NCBI GenBank assembly: GCA_003427395.1
Contig: BFEA01000012.1
Coordinates: forward strand, 846,627-867,987
Source: Chara braunii
Taxonomy: Eukaryota; Streptophyta; Charophyceae; Charales; Characeae
Reading direction: 5' to 3'
Length of the DNA: 21,361 nucleotides
Below the pieces are notes generated by a model. The model was not told the origin of the DNA. It saw nothing but the letters and a program-made list of their open reading frames with translations, and did no database searches. Positions within the stretch are counted from its first letter, which is position 1. Each line of letters begins with the position of its first letter. Positions 17,639 through 21,361 of the stretch are shown piece after piece. Made by a program: the position numbers and the translations under genes.

Positions 17639-17911
17639 GTAGGGCAATGGTGAAAACGGGAGGACGGATTGCAGACGGTGAAATCCCCCTTGAAAGCCAG
17701 GAAGTCCTACTCTGACAAGAGAATAGAAATGTACTGATGTTATAGCAATTGGAATCCGAATATTGCATCAAGTTGACAATGGGAGCCTATCCCTTGCTGC
17801 AGCCGACACGTATATCAGGGTCTTCCTTCTACTGCCGCGTTCATGCAATGGGCTCTTTCTGACCGTGAAGACCAATGACGTCACTACCAATGCGGCTGCG
17901 AGTGTATACCA
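17639..17911 (+). repeat. diverged module 1 after (TAA)n, ending in a donor-like site
   Basis: It begins after a TAA tract, contains TTGAAAGCCAGGAAGTC about 50 bases in, and ends CCAATGCGGCTGCG ... CCAGGTATG. Similar landmarks recur in modules at 19.5, 20.0 and 20.4 kb. AGGTATG fits a plant splice donor and is followed by a pyrimidine-rich stretch. No continuous reading frame spans it. Confidence 0.4.
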
Positions 17912-19275
17912 GGTATGTTTTTTTCCCCTCTCTCTCATTCTCTCACATTGTGCCCCTCTCTCTCTCTTCGCGTATGCGTCTCTCTTGTGTGTCACTGTGT
18001 GACTGTGAACATGTCACCTGTTTCCTCTGCACGTCGTATGTCCGTTGCCACTGTCACTGTGTGCTCGTGTTAATGTGCACTATCACCGTGTGACTGTGGG
18101 ACTGTGACTATGCGCGGGTCATAGTGTGACCGCGTACCTGCGTGCGTGTCATAGTGTATGCACGTATTCCACTATGTCTACGTACATGTCACGCGACCCC
18201 GCCTCTGCCGCAGCCTATCTGCGTATCATAGTGCCCTTATGTTTGTCATGGTGTGTGTGTCACGTTCATTTGCCTGCCTTGGTATATCTACTTGTCATTC
18301 TGTCCTTCTTCCTCGGTCAGCCGGTCTGTTTTCAGACAGCCTGTCTGTTTGTCCCAGTCTATGTACGTCTGTCCCCGTCCAGTCCAACGAGTACCACGAG
18401 GGACTGTGAACACCACGGCCGATGGAACATCGCAGACCAACGAGCTTCAAATGTATACTACAAAAGGCAGCGTTCACCTATTCATTGGTTGTTGCATGAG
18501 CCATGCGGGAACGATGCTACCGCATCTTGTGCAAGGCTGTCTGTAGATGCCCGTAGTTGCAGTGGGCGTGGACGAAGAGTGTAGTCACAGTCGTAGATGT
18601 AGTGCAGTGTATGTGTCTGTGTCAAAATGGCTGGGCATGTTTGTGACTGTGCGTGACCGTGCATGTGACTGTGCACCATCGTGTATAACTGTGCACACTG
18701 TATGTGACGCGGTGTATGTGACAACGTCACTGTGCATCTGTAGGTCATGGCGCAACCGTGCGCGTCACAACACGTATCACTGTGTCATAGTGTATGTGCG
18801 TGTCACCGTACGTTGTATGTCTCTCTTTGTGCGTGTGTTACCGTGTCTGTGTATCCCGGTGCATGCTCGTGTGTGTCACAGTTTGTGTCTGTCCCACTGT
18901 GACTGTGTTATGTCACAGTGTCTGGGTTTGTTCTACTGTGACTGCGTATGTCACAGTGATTGTGTCTGTCCCACTGTCACTGCGTGTGACACAGTGTCTG
19001 GGTCTGTTCTACTGTGACTGCTTATGTCACAGTGACTGTGTCTGTCCCACTGTCACTGCGTGTGTCACAATGTTTGGGTCTGTTCCACTTGTGGGTTGCT
19101 GTGTACCACTGTTTGCCTGTGTATTCCCCGTGTTTGACTATGCACACCGTGTGTGAATGTGCACAAACGTGTGAGACTGAGCCCACTGTATGTGACTGCG
19201 CACTGTATGTGTACCATAGTCTCATCATGACCGTGCGTACGTCTCACTGCGTGCGTGCGGGGTATCCAAGATGAT
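17912..19275. repeat. GT/GAC-rich degenerate satellite-like region
   Basis: After a CT-rich opening, about 1.2 kb is dominated by variants of TGTGACTGTG, TGTGTCAC and CACTGTG on the plus strand. The better-ordered core is listed separately. The long plus-strand frames (18547-19017, 18794-19156) are Cys/Val-rich simple translations of these words and are not genes. Confidence 0.75.
18875..19101. repeat. 38-bp tandem repeat in alternating pairs (76-bp period)
   Basis: Unit starts (GTCACAG or close) lie at 18875, 18912, 18950, 18988, 19026 and 19064. Two types alternate: one with TCTGGGTYTGTTCTACTGTGAC, the other with TGTGTCTGTCCCACTGTCAC. The first type carries GTCACAGT and ACTGTGAC, an exact inverted repeat, so each unit can form a hairpin. 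Confidence 0.9.
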
Positions 19276-19428
19276 CCTGCGTGTGTAAACAATGAGTTGC
19301 CGAGTCGCCATAGCTAGTGGAAGTGAACTCTTATCCGGAAGCCATATCTCTGAGCATTTGAGTGGGCGCATGTCGCCGGTTTGTTGTGCCGCTGTTTACA
19401 TACATGAAAAGTGTAAATGACACGAGTC
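19276..19428. other. short spacer, nothing recognised
   Basis: Mixed-composition DNA between the GT-rich satellite and the next (TAA)n tract. Confidence 0.5.

Positions 19429-19499
<71 letters not shown>
19429..19499. repeat. (TAA)n microsatellite
   Basis: A near-perfect TAA run ending in AAATAAAT. Confidence 0.97.
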
Positions 19500-19500
<1 letters not shown>

Positions 19501-19825
19501 GCAAGGAACATGAATGTGGATGAAGCACAGAAATCCAAGTTGCAAAATCACACTGAAGTCCAAGTAGTCAAAGCAAGAGCAGATAGCACAATGGAACCGA
19601 GTAACCATCCATTTGAGAATGATACAGAAGAATTGTGGGTCAATGTCCAAGCCCAACAGGGCAACACCAACAGCATAACCCAATGTAGCTCTCTCTTCTG
19701 AATGGCACCAGGCGCCCTATCTACTCTACAACCTATCACTACAACTGCAGAATGACAGCAACCAGACAACTTGACTACCAGCGAGTGATGATGCCAACAC
19801 CAATGTCGACCTCCACCTCCACCAG
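19500..19825 (+). repeat. diverged module 2 after (TAA)n, ending in a donor-like site
   Basis: It has the landmarks of module 1: GAAGTCCAAGTAGTC early, GGCGCCCTATCTACTC in the middle, CCAACACCAATG late, and the end CACCAGGTACGTGTCCTC. The last 14 bases (AGGTACGTGTCCTC) are identical to the end of module 4. A small open frame (19510-19701) is unremarkable. Confidence 0.45.
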
Positions 19826-19899
19826 GTACGTGTCCTCCTTCACTCACAACCTCAATCCCCCACTCACAGATGCCGCATGTACCAAGGTTATGGGTGTAT

Positions 19900-19902
19900 A
19901 AC

Positions 19903-19960
<58 letters not shown>

Positions 19961-19972
19961 TAATAATAATAG
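19900..19972. repeat. (TAA)n microsatellite
   Basis: TAA repeats with one AAAT interruption near the right end. Confidence 0.97.
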
Positions 19973-20291
19973 AAACAATAAAAATGCAGAGAGAAAATGA
20001 GTGAAGGCGAACTTTAAAAAAAACAGGATCATACACATGGTGGCCAGATAGTCGTGACCCCGATCTAACAGCAGAAGTACATTACGAATTTTTCTGAAAC
20101 TTCAAATTGACAATGCTGAAATAGTCCATCATTATCACGAAGAACCAGAGTTGATATCCTATCTGGCGCTGGGCGCTCAGACTACTGGCGGCATATCCTA
20201 TCTAGCCTACCTCTACAATGCCGAATGTGACGACAACAGCTTCTTCTGAAGCACGGCAGGTATTGGCCAATGCCGCACGTATCAGCACCAG
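19973..20291 (+). repeat. diverged module 3 after (TAA)n, ending in a donor-like site
   Basis: Landmarks are GGCCAGATAGTCGTGACC early, CTGGCGCTGGGCGCTCAG in the middle, GGCCAATGCCGCACG late, and the end CACCAGGTAATTAT. The sequence after it (CCCCACACAGATGCCACGT) resembles that after module 2 (CCCCACTCACAGATGCCGC), so the repeat continues past the donor-like site to the next TAA tract. Confidence 0.45.
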
Positions 20292-20337
20292 GTAATTATA
20301 CCCCACACAGATGCCACGTAGACCCTTCCAACTGCGC

Positions 20338-20364
20338 ATATAATAATAATAATAATAATAATAA
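20338..20364. repeat. (TAA)n microsatellite
   Basis: A short TAA run of about nine units. Confidence 0.95.
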
Positions 20365-20693
20365 GGAAATAAGTAACGGCGAGATGACAGTTCCAGATTG
20401 TACCACCTCATTGAAAGCCATATAGTCACACTGTGCCCAACAAGCAACATTGCACCAATAATACACCAATGGAGGTTTGCAGCACTGAAACCCAATGTTC
20501 ATGGAGAGCATTATCTCTCCTCTCAACACAAGAGTCTAGTTCCTTCACGCTCACCCTTAGCGCTCAGCACCCAGCCTATTCCTACGCAGCTACTACAGAC
20601 TACAAAAGACAATGCAGCTGTTGACATCAGCGGCAGCCCGAGGTACTTGAAGATGTCGCCCATGCAGACCACCGCCAATACAAGGTACGTGTC
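20365..20693 (+). repeat. diverged module 4 after (TAA)n; possible exon
   Basis: Landmarks are ATTGAAAGCCATATAGTCAC early, TTAGCGCTCAGCACCCAG in the middle, CCGCCAATACAAGGTACGTG at the end. This is the only module with a frame (from 20398) open through to the donor-like site. The translation is not recognisable and runs on into microsatellite His codons. It could be the 5' part of a transcript whose intron starts at 20695, but that is inference. Confidence 0.35.
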
Positions 20694-20694
20694 C

Positions 20695-20731
20695 TCACAT
20701 CATCAACATTATTATCATCATCATCATCGTT

Positions 20732-20764
<33 letters not shown>

Positions 20765-20969
20765 TCCTTTCTCCTCTCCCCCTTTTCTTCAATCCCTCTT
20801 TCTCTCCCCCTTTGATCTCCTCTTCGATCTTTTCTCCCTCTCCTTTTGATCCCTCTCTCTTCCCTTCTCATCTTCGACTTCTCTTTTTTCCTTCTCTCTT
20901 TCGATTCCTCTCTCTCCTTCTCCTCTTCAACTTCTTCCTCTCCTGTCGCCACGGTTTGCTCTTCCACAG
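20695..20969 (+). other. candidate spliceosomal intron with long pyrimidine tract
   Basis: The donor AAG/GTACGTGT at 20694/20695 leads to an (ATC)n run (about 20699-20764). About 185 bases of nearly pure C/T follow, then GCTCTTCCACAG/GGGCG with AG at 20968-20969. Donor, polypyrimidine tract and acceptor are all good by plant standards. The tract is also able to form triplex DNA. Neither flanking exon matches a known protein. Confidence 0.4.
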
Positions 20970-21049
20970 GGGCGATCTCTGTCAGGCTGCACGGTACTCA
21001 GTGTTATCGAGATCGTGGCGGGGAAGGCAAGTCCATATTTCGAAAAACA

Positions 21050-21077
21050 GAATCTGCCCTGTTTTAGGGGCAGATTC
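21050..21077. repeat. 10-bp perfect stem, 8-base loop
   Basis: GAATCTGCCC (21050-21059) and GGGCAGATTC (21068-21077) are exact reverse complements. Confidence 0.9.
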
Positions 21078-21117
21078 ATTCAACTTAAGATGTCAAGAAC
21101 AATTACGGAATCGAAGA

Positions 21118-21190
21118 GAATAATAATAATAATAAAATAATAATAATAATAATAATAACAATAATAGTAATAGATTATAATAATAGATAA
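21118..21190. repeat. (TAA)n microsatellite, interrupted
   Basis: TAA runs with AAAT, CAATAATAG and GATTAT interruptions. This is a fifth TAA tract in the right-hand region, but only about 115 bases follow before the terminal (CT)n, so a further module cannot be judged. Confidence 0.93.
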
Positions 21191-21302
21191 TGAATGTATA
21201 CTGGCCTTCTTTCTGGTCCCATACAGTCACGACGAGGGTGCGTTGTATTCGGGGTCGGCAGTCGGTCTTCAACTTCCCTTCTCCTTCGTTCTCTCTCTTC
21301 CA

Positions 21303-21304
<2 letters not shown>

Positions 21305-21361
<57 letters not shown>
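21305..21361. repeat. (CT)n microsatellite at window edge
   Basis: A pure CT run to the last base. It is complementary in sequence to the opening (AG)n. Confidence 0.98.

Noticed and set aside
18126-19156. Cys- and Val-rich frames of 120-156 codons
   Set aside because: They translate GT/GAC-rich low-complexity DNA, with several overlapping frames of the same character on both strands.
20398-21123. 241-codon plus-strand frame
   Set aside because: Its middle is poly-His from (ATC)n followed by Ser/Pro/Phe from a pyrimidine tract, which looks like intron. At most the first ~98 codons could be exon.

Overview
The window looks like eukaryotic nuclear DNA, most probably from the green plant lineage. 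Nearly all of it is repeats and decayed mobile elements. Evidence: a degenerate Ty3/gypsy-type retroelement, many long microsatellites, foldback (MITE-like) elements, candidate spliceosomal junctions, and a short run of the plant-type telomere repeat TTTAGGG near 17.15 kb. No bacterial operons, rRNA, tRNA or CRISPR arrays are visible. I found no intact cellular gene.

Layout. 1-1.85 kb: (AG)n at the very edge, then foldback elements: two copies of a palindromic MITE-like unit and a 480-bp unit with 25-bp perfect terminal inverted repeats. 1.9-3.7 kb: an oligo-T-headed retroposon-like segment, AT-rich DNA with short duplications, and one weak minus-strand exon candidate. 3.7-14.5 kb: one minus-strand Ty3/gypsy-like element, bracketed by two diverged direct copies of a ~270-bp sequence (4558-4833 and 14226-14510). 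Reading right to left it has gag with a CCHC knuckle, an aspartic protease, reverse transcriptase, RNase H, a PHD-type C4HC3 zinc finger, integrase with its own zinc region and a GPY-like module, and then a long third reading frame with an acidic tail. Every part carries stops or frameshifts, so this is an old, dead copy. 14.5-17.5 kb: non-coding DNA with an (AC)n/(AT)n tract and a ~161-bp higher-order tandem repeat made of three hairpin-forming subunits. 17.5-21.36 kb: several (TAA)n tracts, each followed by a diverged module ending in a splice-donor-like AGGTA; a GT/GAC-rich degenerate satellite with a 38-bp dyad monomer; a good intron candidate; and a terminal (CT)n.

The most interesting item is the PHD-type finger between RNase H and integrase, together with the unidentified ORF downstream of integrase. 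They suggest a gypsy lineage with its own chromatin-reading module. The two hairpin-based satellites and the MITE pair with exchanged arms are the next most unusual structures. Alignments and identities here were made by eye.
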